Below are positions 1 through 9,111 of a stretch of DNA of 64,000 nt, piece after piece (the stretch's first letter is position 1; the number at the start of each line of letters is the position of its first letter). A model generated the notes under the pieces. The model was not told the DNA's origin. It saw nothing but the letters and a program-made list of their open reading frames with translations, and searched no databases. Source of the DNA: Sphingobacterium sp. B16(2022) (GTDB taxonomy: Bacteria > Bacteroidota > Bacteroidia > Sphingobacteriales > Sphingobacteriaceae); assembly GCF_012030425.1 (NCBI RefSeq), contig NZ_JAAUVN010000001.1, forward strand, positions 806,001-870,000. The letters are read 5' to 3'. Both the position numbers and the translations under genes were made by a program.

Positions 1-1
1 T

Positions 2-559
2 GCTCATGAATTGGGACATTACCTTATTGATGAGCATCGAATTGCCTTGAAGTATGGTATGATTACTTCACATCAATCTAAAAATGGGCTATTAAATAAA
101 GATTTAATTGAATTGGAGGCAGATTATTTCGCTAGTTGCCTGTTAATGCCTGAAGCATTATTTAAGCAAGCTTGTGCTCGGAAGCAATTTTCTTTTACCC
201 TAATTGAGGCTCTCTCTAACTTATTTCAGGTGAGTATTATGGCATCTATTCTTCGATTTATTGAGATTGGTTCTCGGGAGTCTATGGTTATCATTTCAAA
301 AGATAATGTGATAAGATGGTTTGCAAAAAGTAACGATTTTCAAAAGGTAGGTTTCAAATTTAAAGTTAATTCCACTCTCCCTCGAGAATCAAGATCATTT
401 TCATTTAAAAATAATAATTATGGAGATTATACGTCTGAAGTTGAAGAAGTGGACACCGATATATGGTTCATTAATAAATTTTATAATGATACTATTTTTG
501 AACAATATTACTATTCTAAGATTAATGGTTATTTAATAACGCTGATCTGGTTTAAATAG
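2..559 (+). CDS. ImmA/IrrE-type zinc metallopeptidase, 5' end outside the window
   Basis: The open frame enters from the left edge, so the N-terminus is missing. The first visible residues read AHELGHYLI, giving the HExxH zinc motif (His and Glu codons at 5-10). About 25 residues later ELEADYFASCLLMP supplies the third, glutamate, ligand typical of ImmA/IrrE peptidases. Members of this family often cleave a partner Xre repressor during stress or mobile-element induction, so an HTH partner may lie upstream, outside the window. The C-terminal half is variable and ends in a hydrophobic segment. The first possible internal start is a TTG at 11, inside the motif, and cannot be the real start. Family assignment is firm; the target is unknown. 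Confidence 0.85.
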   Translation, partial: AHELGHYLIDEHRIALKYGMITSHQSKNGLLNKDLIELEADYFASCLLMPEALFKQACARKQFSFTLIEALSNLFQVSIMASILRFIEIGSRESMVIISKDNVIRWFAKSNDFQKVGFKFKVNSTLPRESRSFSFKNNNYGDYTSEVEEVDTDIWFINKFYNDTIFEQYYYSKINGYLITLIWFK

Positions 560-676
560 TTTTCAATAATGGAGGTGTAAGGAATTAAAATGTAATTGGC
601 ACTTCAGATTTTCCAATTACAGGAATTTACAATTCAGTAAGATACTAATTAGTAATGTTAATTATATTCCAGTAGT

Positions 677-2131
677 ATGAGTGAAATTTTAAAGGAAAAT
701 TCTATATGTTTTGTATGTATAGGTGAGCAATTTCTTTCAAAAGAAGTTGAATTTGAAGGTTGCATTGGCCATTGTTCCTATTGCGATAGCGAAGAAAATG
801 AAGTTTATGACCTTTTAAAATTTGCTGAAAGGATCGATAAGGCTTTTGAACAACATTATGTGCGTATGGGAGAAAATCCGCCAGACGACTGGTCAATTGA
901 ACAAATCAAGGAAATGGCTGGAGAATGGGAGCCAGAAGGTGTCCCTATCATATATGCAATAATGGATGCAGCAAATATTTCTGAGGAAATAGCGCGGGAT
1001 GTTCAGAAAATTCTTGAAAGTACCCACTACTCTAGATCGAATGCAGAAATCGGAGAAACTTCTGATTACTATCGAGAATTAAATTATGATTTTAAAGGTC
1101 CCGATGATGTAGAGTGGCAGACAAAATGGGTGAAATTTGAACAAATTATCAAAACTAAGAATCGATATTTTAACAGCGAAGCTGCGGTGATTTTGAGAAA
1201 AGTATTTGATGATATTGATAGTCTATCGCTCAGTTTTGAAAGGCCGGTGGTTAGGGTTATAGGTATTGGTACAGATATTACATTTTTATATCGCGGGCGT
1301 GTGTTTCAGTCTGATGAAAAATTAAAGCTGGCTTTAGAATCGCCCGATCGCGAACTTGGCCCTACACCATGGCGGTCAGCAAAGGGAGGGAGGATGAATG
1401 CGAGTGGAATCTCGGTTTTTTATGGTGCAACCAATCCAGAGACAGTGCTTGCGGAAATTAGACCACCTGTTGGGAGCAAGGCTCTTATAGGAAAGTTTGA
1501 GATATTAAGGCCTTTAAGAATGCTTGATATTAGTGCTTTCAATTCCTCATTTTTTGAAAGAAGTATTTTTGATACAATGTATGCTGAACTATTATCTAGA
1601 AGTATTTTTTTAAGAAACCTTAGTCAGCGAATGACGAGAGCAATTATGCCTGATGATGAACTTTTTGATTATTTACCTACACAAGTTATTGCCGATTTTT
1701 TAGGCTCTGAGTTAAAGTTTGATGGGATTATATTTCCATCTGCTCAGTCCAAAGAAGGACTAAATATCGCTCTCTTTAACCATGCATCAAGAGTTAAGGA
1801 AATAAAATATCCTGAAAATAGCAGTATTGAAGCCAGATTAACTGATTGGGAGGATGATTTTGAGATTGAATCCTATAGCGTCAATATATTTAAAGCTAAA
1901 AAATCGGATTCCGAAAAGTATGATGGATCACATATATGGAATTATTCAAAAAATGAAGGTTTTCTAGAAAATCCAAATTTTAGAGAGATGTCCTTGAAGC
2001 TTGATGTAAAATCAATTATAGTTAAACACATTTTGTCTGTGAAGATAAATAGTAATAGCTTTTCAGTCCATCACTCAGAAGTTGAAAAGTCTTCATTTTT
2101 TTTGAATATGGATTCAATTGAAGACAAATAA
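677..2131 (+). CDS. RES-domain toxin-like protein with Cys-rich HEPN/RES-type N-terminus
   Basis: Protein of 484 residues. Residues 11-36 carry five cysteines (CFVC, then CIGHCSYC), suggesting a zinc-binding knuckle, followed by a helical region to about 185 that resembles the HEPN/RES N-terminal domain. The RES domain spans roughly 190-390: LYRGR at 204-208, RMNASGISVFYGA at 239-251 and ETVLAEIRP at 255-263 hold the Arg, Tyr and Glu typical of the fold. RES proteins such as MbcT and PP_2434 degrade NAD+. Classical RES toxins are near 150-200 residues with an adjacent Xre antitoxin; here the domain is embedded in a longer protein and no antitoxin gene lies next to it, so self-control by the N-terminus is possible. 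It lies 117 bp after the metallopeptidase gene. Confidence 0.8.
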   Translation: MSEILKENSICFVCIGEQFLSKEVEFEGCIGHCSYCDSEENEVYDLLKFAERIDKAFEQHYVRMGENPPDDWSIEQIKEMAGEWEPEGVPIIYAIMDAANISEEIARDVQKILESTHYSRSNAEIGETSDYYRELNYDFKGPDDVEWQTKWVKFEQIIKTKNRYFNSEAAVILRKVFDDIDSLSLSFERPVVRVIGIGTDITFLYRGRVFQSDEKLKLALESPDRELGPTPWRSAKGGRMNASGISVFYGATNPETVLAEIRPPVGSKALIGKFEILRPLRMLDISAFNSSFFERSIFDTMYAELLSRSIFLRNLSQRMTRAIMPDDELFDYLPTQVIADFLGSELKFDGIIFPSAQSKEGLNIALFNHASRVKEIKYPENSSIEARLTDWEDDFEIESYSVNIFKAKKSDSEKYDGSHIWNYSKNEGFLENPNFREMSLKLDVKSIIVKHILSVKINSNSFSVHHSEVEKSSFFLNMDSIEDK

Positions 2132-2201
2132 TATTTACAATACTTATGGAAATCAGCTCAGGTGCATCAATTTTATCAACGGTTTTCAGAACTGAATGCA
2201 C

Positions 2202-2244
2202 TGTCTCGTCGTATGTTTGATTAAATCGAACATACGACGAGACA
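2202..2244. terminator. 20-bp hairpin, terminator or element end
   Basis: Arms 2202-2221 and 2225-2244 pair over 20 positions with one G:U, closed by a three-base TAA loop. It lies 70 bp after the RES gene. No strong T-run follows (ATTTCTTT), so it is either a weak factor-independent terminator or an inverted repeat marking an element boundary. The outer GTCTCGTC word recurs near 16.03-16.07 kb. Confidence 0.6.
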
Positions 2245-3424
2245 ATTTCTTTCCAGAACACTGTCGAAAGAGTTTGGTAAATAATTCATTTAATATTTTT
2301 TTGAATTGGTCTAATTTTAAGTGATTAATGAAATTATATTTTAAAATTGAAGCTACTCTGAACATTATTTCTCATATTTTATAAATTTAAGGTTTCGCAA
2401 ATATAAATTAAAGGTTGAAGAAATATATGCGGGAAATTGTAATACGATAAATGGAGAGGGGTACGCTGATTTCTAAAATATTGAATATCAATTAAGCTAA
2501 AAACAATAGTGTTTTTGCACTAATATATTTAGTTTTGTTTTATATCTTTGGATATTGAATCAGGGAGGGCATGCTCCAAAATAACTGGCGTGCCCAATCT
2601 GTTCAATATTGTTAAATCAAAACATGGAAGGATACTCCAAGTGAGTTTTAAGTAAAAGCAACCTAAAAGAACTACCTGTTGGCAATAGGCGAAAATGATA
2701 AATACTAATTGTGATGAATGTACCATTGACAATCGAAATCTTAGTATACTAAAGTCACTTATAACGAGGTTGTATGTTTAAGGGTAAAGTACTTATGTCG
2801 AAAGTTGTGGAACAAAATTTTAGAGCTGTGTAGCTTATACTAATAACGAGAAGGGGTGACTGAGCAAAGTCACATCCCTCAAATTTTATTATATACTCTA
2901 TTATAACGTATTAAACTGCGATGTTCCCAAGTTGGGATGATTAATAAGAATTAATAAATTTTTAGGTGTCTTTGGCTAACGCCTAAATGTCGTGTTTTGG
3001 ATATATTTCATCTGGTTCGCCACAATGTAGTAAAATATATCTCGATTAATGAGTTGTCAGTGGTTTGGTATTTGGCTGAAATGTAGTGATTTTTTGCTAA
3101 CTTAAGTATATTGGTTACGAAAGGACGTGATTATCCCAGATATAATGCAAATTGTGAGAAATAGTAGTTTTTTGAATAATATTACTTACTATTCTGTAAA
3201 TTAAAAAAAGTAAATTTGCTTTAAATACAAAAGATGATGTTAATACAACAGTTTTGTTGACGGCGCAGGTATGGAAAAACTGTTGATGAGGTCAAAAATA
3301 TGCTGATCGGTCCTAGCTGAGGTACTTTCTTTTTATTTGGGTCTGCTGTTCAGGAGCACGCTTTCCTCTTTTGCAGTGGCGGTTTTAGTCTATTGAAGGT
3401 ACATTAAAAAAATAGTAAATAACT
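2245..3424. other. 1.2-kb AT-rich stretch without a convincing gene
   Basis: No frame here has a recognisable protein. A weak stem-loop (AGGGGTGACT at 2852-2861, AGTCACATCCCT at 2868-2879) is followed by CAAATTTTATTAT and could terminate a leftover transcript. GC content rises near 3255-3400, just before the helicase gene, and this part probably holds the promoter of the 3425-8908 operon. I found no clear TTTG/TAnnTTTG pair. Confidence 0.5.
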
Positions 3425-4639
3425 ATGCCAGAATTCAGATTTCTATTACCAGCTATTGGTTCGCTTTATAACGACCAACAGCTAGCATACAATCCAAGAC
3501 ATTCGGTCCTAGTAACAGGAGGTCCAGGAAGTGGTAAAACAGTTGTCACGATCTTTAGATTTTTAAGGGCTGTCATGGAAGAGCAGGATATCATGCTCTT
3601 TACCTTTCATAATACCTTGATCTATACAATAAGGGGTATGTTGAAGGAAAGAGCGGAGGAACTTTTTGGAGAACTTGATGAAGCTAGGATCAATGATATT
3701 GTTGAGAATAAGCTGGCGACATTCTTTAAATGGCATTACACAAATATTAAGTTTTTCAATGATCAAGAAGAAACTGATGAAATGAGGGAAAATTTCAGGA
3801 GTTACATACTAGAGAAGCGAAATGAGAGGAAGTTTGATGAACTCTTTTATGACGAGGGGCAGGATCTGCCAAAGAATGTTTACAGCAACACTTTCGAGTT
3901 ATCGGACATTATTACAGTTGGGGCGGACAGGGCGCAGAATTACAGAGAATATTATCCTACGGACGAAGTTGAAGATATCATTCTGGAAAGCCTCCAGGAG
4001 CAAATTGAGATCGACCCGTTTTACCTTGGCGGCAACCATAGAAATACCAGGCAGATATTTGATCTGGCAAAAAAATTTGTGACTGACGACCTTCGAGTAC
4101 AAGGTATGGATTCTTCAATTCTTCGTGCCGGTAATAATCCTGAAATCCAGACCACATTTAATGAGCAACAGCAGTTAGATTATATCAGGCAAATAATCGA
4201 AAATAATCCGAACAGTAATATTGGAATTCTTGTTCATTTTCGTAGAAATGTGAATAGGATTAAACAAGATCTCGAAGCTCATGGTTATTCCTGTCTAATG
4301 GATGCACCTGAAAATCGCTCGTTTTCATATTATTATAATGGAATGAACGAATCAGATGAGGCTACTTTGAGACAAAAATTAAGAACACCTTTTATAGCGA
4401 CCTTCGAGTCCTGTAAGGGGCTCGAGTTTGATATCGTGATAATGCCATTTTTTGAGCTATCGGATGTTGCGACGGCAGGAGTAAATGATCGTGGACGCGC
4501 GTGGGCAACAAGCAGTCATTATTATGTGGCGGTAACAAGAGCTAAAAATGATATTTTCATTTTAAGTTCATCTAGACCGATTTCTCTGGCTTTTCATAAT
4601 GAGGAAGATCAGCAGAATATAATGGATGACTTATTTTAA
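3425..4639 (+). CDS. Small UvrD-like superfamily 1 helicase/ATPase
   Basis: Protein of 404 residues, short for UvrD/Rep (over 600). Walker A GGPGSGKT is at 32-39 and Walker B DEGQD at 143-147. A GNHRN segment at 203-207 resembles motif IV. TFESCKGLEFD near 326-336 matches motif V and VAVTRAK at 368-374 motif VI. The order fits a UvrD_C_2 type helicase lacking large 1B/2B insertions, so it probably acts as a compact nucleic-acid translocase. It is the first gene of a four-gene operon; the next gene starts 14 bp after its stop. In this setting it would supply ATP-driven remodelling of DNA or RNA for the methyltransferase and the dioxygenase. Helicase class is firm; substrate is unknown. Confidence 0.88.
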   Translation: MPEFRFLLPAIGSLYNDQQLAYNPRHSVLVTGGPGSGKTVVTIFRFLRAVMEEQDIMLFTFHNTLIYTIRGMLKERAEELFGELDEARINDIVENKLATFFKWHYTNIKFFNDQEETDEMRENFRSYILEKRNERKFDELFYDEGQDLPKNVYSNTFELSDIITVGADRAQNYREYYPTDEVEDIILESLQEQIEIDPFYLGGNHRNTRQIFDLAKKFVTDDLRVQGMDSSILRAGNNPEIQTTFNEQQQLDYIRQIIENNPNSNIGILVHFRRNVNRIKQDLEAHGYSCLMDAPENRSFSYYYNGMNESDEATLRQKLRTPFIATFESCKGLEFDIVIMPFFELSDVATAGVNDRGRAWATSSHYYVAVTRAKNDIFILSSSRPISLAFHNEEDQQNIMDDLF

Positions 4640-4653
4640 TTCTAAAAGAAAGA

Positions 4654-6819
4654 ATGGGAATGGCTAAAGCAAATAAAAAAAATAAAACCGTTGAAAAAAG
4701 AGCTCAAAAGAATCAAAATGAAGGTAAAACTCTTTGGGCTAGAATGCAATCATCTAAGATTGTAGATGCCGAAAAGCCTTTGGTTTTGGGTGAGCAAAAT
4801 TTGAAAGATGAAAATATCGGCCGCACACATGATAAAGGCCCAGAACTAAGCGACACAAAGGTTGAAAGTAAAGCTAATGTGATTAAAACAAGGAAAAAGT
4901 CAGCCGATAGTGTGATTTCAGGGGGAGCTATTTTTGAAAAAAAACACGTTGTTGAAAGTCAACATGTTAGCGATAATAAAGGTAGGAGGACAGAAAGAAC
5001 AGTTAAAACGCATTACATAGCTCCGGAATTATTTAATTATAATTCGAATCCGGAAAAGAACACTCATGTCAAAGAGGTGATGGATAATTCCAACATAGAG
5101 GAGGATCAAGCGTTTAAGAATGTAGACGATATTTCTGATGAGGAGAGAAATAATGAAAAAAAGCAAGTAGAGAATATTTCTGAGAGCGATCAAAGTAACC
5201 TAGATGTACATGTTCCCGTGAAGAATGAGGATTTCAATAAGAATAACATTCCATTTGATGTTACAAAAGAAGTATATGTAGAGATTCATCGCGGAAATAT
5301 ATTTCATTATTACAGTGGTGGTCTTTTGCTCGCCGCAAAATATATTAAGAACCGTGCTTTTACAGATATACAAAATATAAATGGGGATTACCTTGTTTTG
5401 GCAAATTCTGGCTCAGTCGCATCCAACATTGACCATGTTTTACTGGAAATCGACATGACAGGGCTTGATATGAATGCTATTGTAGTACAAGATAACTTTG
5501 CGCTTCTTGGAATACCATTGCCTGTCACAAGGATTAAATCAATCCTTGTACAAAATATGGCAATTAAAGCGTCGATTGTTAACGATGCACTTGTTTTTAA
5601 TGGTGGCTTCATACCAGAGAGCATCATTGTGATAAAGCAAATAAATCTGAAGCAGAAGTTTGATTTCAAATCTTCTGGAAAAAATACAGGACAGGGGTAT
5701 GGGACGCAAATTGATAAATATGACAGGATTCTTGGTCTTTTAGCTTTTTTGCGTAATTATGATGGATTGATTTCTGAAAAAAGCAAGGTATATAAAAGTT
5801 TACCGCAGCATTTTTTCTATGCCATGCAAGTCTTGGATGAGGGATTTGGTGTTGAAATTGTGCCAAAAAATACTATTTCCGAGTTTTACGCTTATCTTTT
5901 CAACGACAGTTGTCCAGCAGATAAATCATTACTTAAATGGCTTTTTTCGAGGGTTCAGCAGGCTGAGAACTTTACTGATGCAGATACACTTGAGTTTGGA
6001 AAGGTACTCAAATCTGCACAGGAGGATACTGTTTCGGTTAGAAATGTACTTTCTTTGCTGTCCAGAAATCTGGACCGTAAGAAGGCTCTGCAGGCAATTG
6101 ATGAGCTAAGGTCAAAATCTTCATTACCGCTTTATGTGTTCGCTTTCCTTAGAAATTATGGAAACTTAAATTCGATTGAAGTTGCGCGAAGAGATATTTC
6201 ATCAATTTATTCTAGTTCTTTCGGGGAATATGCATTTGCTATTTTGGGGTATTTTTATGGATACAGAAATCTAAGAAATACAGACGAGCGATTTGATCAA
6301 TCAGGTATCGCTTCAGGTTTTATTAAAGGAAAACCAGCGATCAAATTTCAGCTTACTACAAAGTTTGACTACACGGTGATGGAACTAGTATATCAATTTG
6401 TATTCAACACGCAGAGCAACGGGTCAAAAGGTTTGGTTAAAATCAGAGAAAATATTGAACAGGAGAAGCTGAGCGGATTAAATCAGAAAAATAATTACTC
6501 GATTTATGAAAGATTACTATATGGTAAGTTGTATCAGCATGTATCCTATATAGATTCTTTAGGCAACCTTTTGGAGCAGTTGTCCTTTCTTCCCAATGAA
6601 ATTCCATTTGTGTTTAGTATTGGAACATTCTGTTACAATGCAAGAATCAGGTTTGTTCCGTACATGATTTCCGACTGGGGAGCATCAGGATTCATCCCTG
6701 AGCGAGTATTTTTTGAGAAGAAAGATCTGTTCAGATATCTATCCGAACATAAAGAAAATATTGATATGGAGGAAATGCAGCTGAGAATTCAACTTGATAA
6801 GAAGATGCTCGGTATATGA
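4654..6819 (+). CDS. Unknown 721-residue protein of the helicase/methyltransferase/AlkB operon
   Basis: I do not recognise this protein. Residues 1-200 are rich in Lys, Glu, Asn and Asp, low in hydrophobics and probably disordered. From about 205 it becomes folded: IHRGNIFHYYSGGLLLAAKY near 211-230 starts a beta-rich domain to about 335, followed by a mostly helical domain to the end. No Walker, HExxH, PD-ExK or other catalytic motif stands out. It could be a scaffold, a target-recognition subunit, or an enzyme too divergent to read by eye. Its stop overlaps the next start by four bases (ATGA at 6816-6819), indicating translational coupling with the methyltransferase. It is the largest operon member and probably gives the system its specificity. 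Confidence 0.75.
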   Translation: MGMAKANKKNKTVEKRAQKNQNEGKTLWARMQSSKIVDAEKPLVLGEQNLKDENIGRTHDKGPELSDTKVESKANVIKTRKKSADSVISGGAIFEKKHVVESQHVSDNKGRRTERTVKTHYIAPELFNYNSNPEKNTHVKEVMDNSNIEEDQAFKNVDDISDEERNNEKKQVENISESDQSNLDVHVPVKNEDFNKNNIPFDVTKEVYVEIHRGNIFHYYSGGLLLAAKYIKNRAFTDIQNINGDYLVLANSGSVASNIDHVLLEIDMTGLDMNAIVVQDNFALLGIPLPVTRIKSILVQNMAIKASIVNDALVFNGGFIPESIIVIKQINLKQKFDFKSSGKNTGQGYGTQIDKYDRILGLLAFLRNYDGLISEKSKVYKSLPQHFFYAMQVLDEGFGVEIVPKNTISEFYAYLFNDSCPADKSLLKWLFSRVQQAENFTDADTLEFGKVLKSAQEDTVSVRNVLSLLSRNLDRKKALQAIDELRSKSSLPLYVFAFLRNYGNLNSIEVARRDISSIYSSSFGEYAFAILGYFYGYRNLRNTDERFDQSGIASGFIKGKPAIKFQLTTKFDYTVMELVYQFVFNTQSNGSKGLVKIRENIEQEKLSGLNQKNNYSIYERLLYGKLYQHVSYIDSLGNLLEQLSFLPNEIPFVFSIGTFCYNARIRFVPYMISDWGASGFIPERVFFEKKDLFRYLSEHKENIDMEEMQLRIQLDKKMLGI

Positions 6820-8279
6820 TAGGCTTACAAGAATTTCACGATACGATTCTGCAAGTAAATGTAGTCGAACTGATTAGCTACATTAAGGATAACAGAAATC
6901 CACTTAAACTGCTGTTCATTAATCTTGAGGTAAATCAGGACAACAGCGCTTTCACGGAACGGATTCTTGTTTTCATCAATTCTATGCAGTTGTCAAATGA
7001 ACAGAAGGGTTCTGATGAAATACAGTTTTTATTTAAAGAGTTGGGCCTATATTTTATGCGAGCAAATGTTTTTGGCTCTGCGTTGAACTGTTCTAACAAT
7101 ATCAAAGAGCATATTTTTAAAAATAGGCTGAAGGCATGGATGCACTACAAGATGTATAGGAAAGTTGAATCACATTGCAAGCTTTTTGACAAATATCTCA
7201 AAAAACTATCTACTGCCATAACAAATGGGGTGGAGGATTATGAAAATGACGTGCTGCGTGATCTGCATGTCTATTATGAGCAGACTGTGTCCTTAATGGA
7301 AGAAAAGAACAGAGAGGCAGAGCTAGTTGCTTTCAAGGCTCTTTTTGAGGATGTCGGGCTAGTTGAAGAATATCCTTTACTTGCAAGCTATCAAGAGAAT
7401 AAATATCAGTTTACCGCAACGATTGAAATAGGCGAAGAAATTCCCAAGATTTATGAGCCTTCTGATTTTACCGATGACTTATTTGAAGAAAAGTTTTTGA
7501 GGTATATAAAAGCCCATCCTGATACCAGATGGCATGAAATTCTGCTAGGATATCGACAATTTATTGTTCGAAGAGAGATAATTAAATTTGGTCAGGCGCA
7601 TTTTGATGACCCCTATAGAAATCTCTCTGCGAACGATGTGGTAAAGTTGTATTCTTATTTCAATATGCGAAAACACTACTATTCATCATTGCATTTACTT
7701 GAGCGCTTTAGACATATTGCTGATTTTCATGGGACAAACGGGCGTATAAAATTTATTGACGTGGGTTGTGGACCGGCGACTTCTGGGATTGCCTTGGTGG
7801 ATTATCTGCATACAATAAACGGCGGTACTGTTTCGTTTGATTATTTTGGTGTTGACCATTACAGGTCGATGCGGCAGGAGGCAGAATATATGATGCAGAA
7901 TGTGGTTTATGAGAATACAGATTCAACTTTCTTTATGCAAAGTCTCGGCGATATTGATTTTGAGTGCTTAGAGAACGCTAACAGTATCTTTATCAATACC
8001 TGTTATCTCTTTGCAAGTGACAATTTGAACGAAGAGAAGCTGGCAGTAGAGGTGCTGAACGTAAAAAGATCAAAACGGGATGTTCCATTTTACATATTGT
8101 TCCAGAATACGACCGATCCTGCGAAAAATGTTAAATATGAGAATTTTAAAAGACACCTTAACTATGACGAGAAGCCGTTACTTAGGGTGAATTCCTGGAT
8201 CAGGTATAACAACAGAAGAAACAGTCTTTATATGCCAACAGAAGAACTGGTATATTTTGAAATTTTAAAAATAGAGTAG
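6816..8279 (+). CDS. Class I SAM-dependent methyltransferase with long unknown N-terminus
   Basis: Protein of 487 residues. Residues 1-200 are helical and unrecognised. A class I Rossmann methyltransferase domain starts after about 280: motif I FIDVGCGPATSG is at 313-324 and the end of the second strand YFGVDHYRSM at 343-352 gives the acidic residue that usually binds the SAM ribose. NTCYLFAS near 395 lies where motif IV is expected but is not an NPPY or DPPY DNA-methylase motif, so amino methylation of DNA is not obvious; RNA, protein or small-molecule methylation are all possible. It overlaps the preceding gene by four bases and the AlkB gene follows 2 bp after its stop. A methyltransferase next to an AlkB dioxygenase is reminiscent of eukaryotic ALKBH8, which joins both functions for wobble-uridine modification. 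Confidence 0.82.
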   Translation: MIGLQEFHDTILQVNVVELISYIKDNRNPLKLLFINLEVNQDNSAFTERILVFINSMQLSNEQKGSDEIQFLFKELGLYFMRANVFGSALNCSNNIKEHIFKNRLKAWMHYKMYRKVESHCKLFDKYLKKLSTAITNGVEDYENDVLRDLHVYYEQTVSLMEEKNREAELVAFKALFEDVGLVEEYPLLASYQENKYQFTATIEIGEEIPKIYEPSDFTDDLFEEKFLRYIKAHPDTRWHEILLGYRQFIVRREIIKFGQAHFDDPYRNLSANDVVKLYSYFNMRKHYYSSLHLLERFRHIADFHGTNGRIKFIDVGCGPATSGIALVDYLHTINGGTVSFDYFGVDHYRSMRQEAEYMMQNVVYENTDSTFFMQSLGDIDFECLENANSIFINTCYLFASDNLNEEKLAVEVLNVKRSKRDVPFYILFQNTTDPAKNVKYENFKRHLNYDEKPLLRVNSWIRYNNRRNSLYMPTEELVYFEILKIE

Positions 8280-8281
8280 CA

Positions 8282-8908
8282 ATGTACGATTTATTTAATC
8301 TACCGCCGGATGATTTTGACAATATTCCTTCTATTAATGAAGGGGTAGATCTAAGTGCCATAAAAGGACTGCGATATATACCTAATTTTATTACGCGGTC
8401 AGAAGAAAGAAATCTGTTATGCTCAATCAATGGGGAGACATGGCTGAATGATCTAAAGAGACGTGTCCAGCATTATGGCTACAAATATGATTACAGAGCC
8501 CGAGCGCTTAATTATTCGATGTACCTTGGGGGGCTGCCTAAATGGGCTACACCGTTCACGAGCAGAATCTATGCAGAAAAATTCATTAAAGAAATTCCTG
8601 ATCAACTGATCGTGAATGAATACATTCCGGGGCAGGGTATTGCAAACCATGTCGATTGTCAGCCCTGCTTCGGCGAAACTATTTTTTCCATGAGTCTGGG
8701 ATCTACCTGCCTGATGGACTTTGTTAATGTGAGCAGTAAAGAGGTTAAGTCTCTGCTGCTGGAACCTAGAAGCCTCCTCGTAATGTCAGATGAGGCCCGT
8801 TACGACTGGAGCCATGGTATTGCGGCTAGGAAGACGGATGAGTTTAAGGGATCGCTTTTTCCGAGAGGTACGAGGGTCTCGTTGACTTTCAGGAAGGTGA
8901 TTTTTTAG
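8282..8908 (+). CDS. AlkB-type 2-oxoglutarate/Fe(II) dioxygenase
   Basis: Protein of 208 residues with the complete AlkB core. VNEYIPGQGIANHVD (111-125) holds N112 and the iron ligands H123 and D125; H178 in DWSHGI is the third ligand; R198 and R204 in GTRVSLTFRK bind 2-oxoglutarate. LKRRVQHYGYKYDY (58-71) and LLLEPRSLLVMSDEARY (158-174) are typical of the ALKBH8-like bacterial branch rather than of E. coli AlkB itself. Family members oxidatively demethylate alkylated bases or hydroxylate tRNA modifications. It is the last gene of the operon, 2 bp after the methyltransferase. An eraser beside a writer suggests either a modification cycle or repair of foreign or stress-damaged nucleic acid. 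Confidence 0.92.
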   Translation: MYDLFNLPPDDFDNIPSINEGVDLSAIKGLRYIPNFITRSEERNLLCSINGETWLNDLKRRVQHYGYKYDYRARALNYSMYLGGLPKWATPFTSRIYAEKFIKEIPDQLIVNEYIPGQGIANHVDCQPCFGETIFSMSLGSTCLMDFVNVSSKEVKSLLLEPRSLLVMSDEARYDWSHGIAARKTDEFKGSLFPRGTRVSLTFRKVIF

Positions 8909-9111
8909 GAAATTTCTATTTAAATGGTGTTAATCCAGTCAAAAGGGTGAAATAAACCCAGGTGAATACCAGTTCTGTGAAAAAACATTAAAGAATTGTT
9001 TATAGAACTATCAATAAATCATCGAGAAATTATACATGTAGTTCCTATGCCGAATAACTCGAGATATATTCTGGAGGTAATTCCTTATCTTAGTCATTTA
9101 CCTGTTTCATT

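Noticed and set aside
2245..3424. Possible gene or tRNA in the 1.2-kb spacer
   Set aside because: No cloverleaf seen and no frame with protein-like composition.
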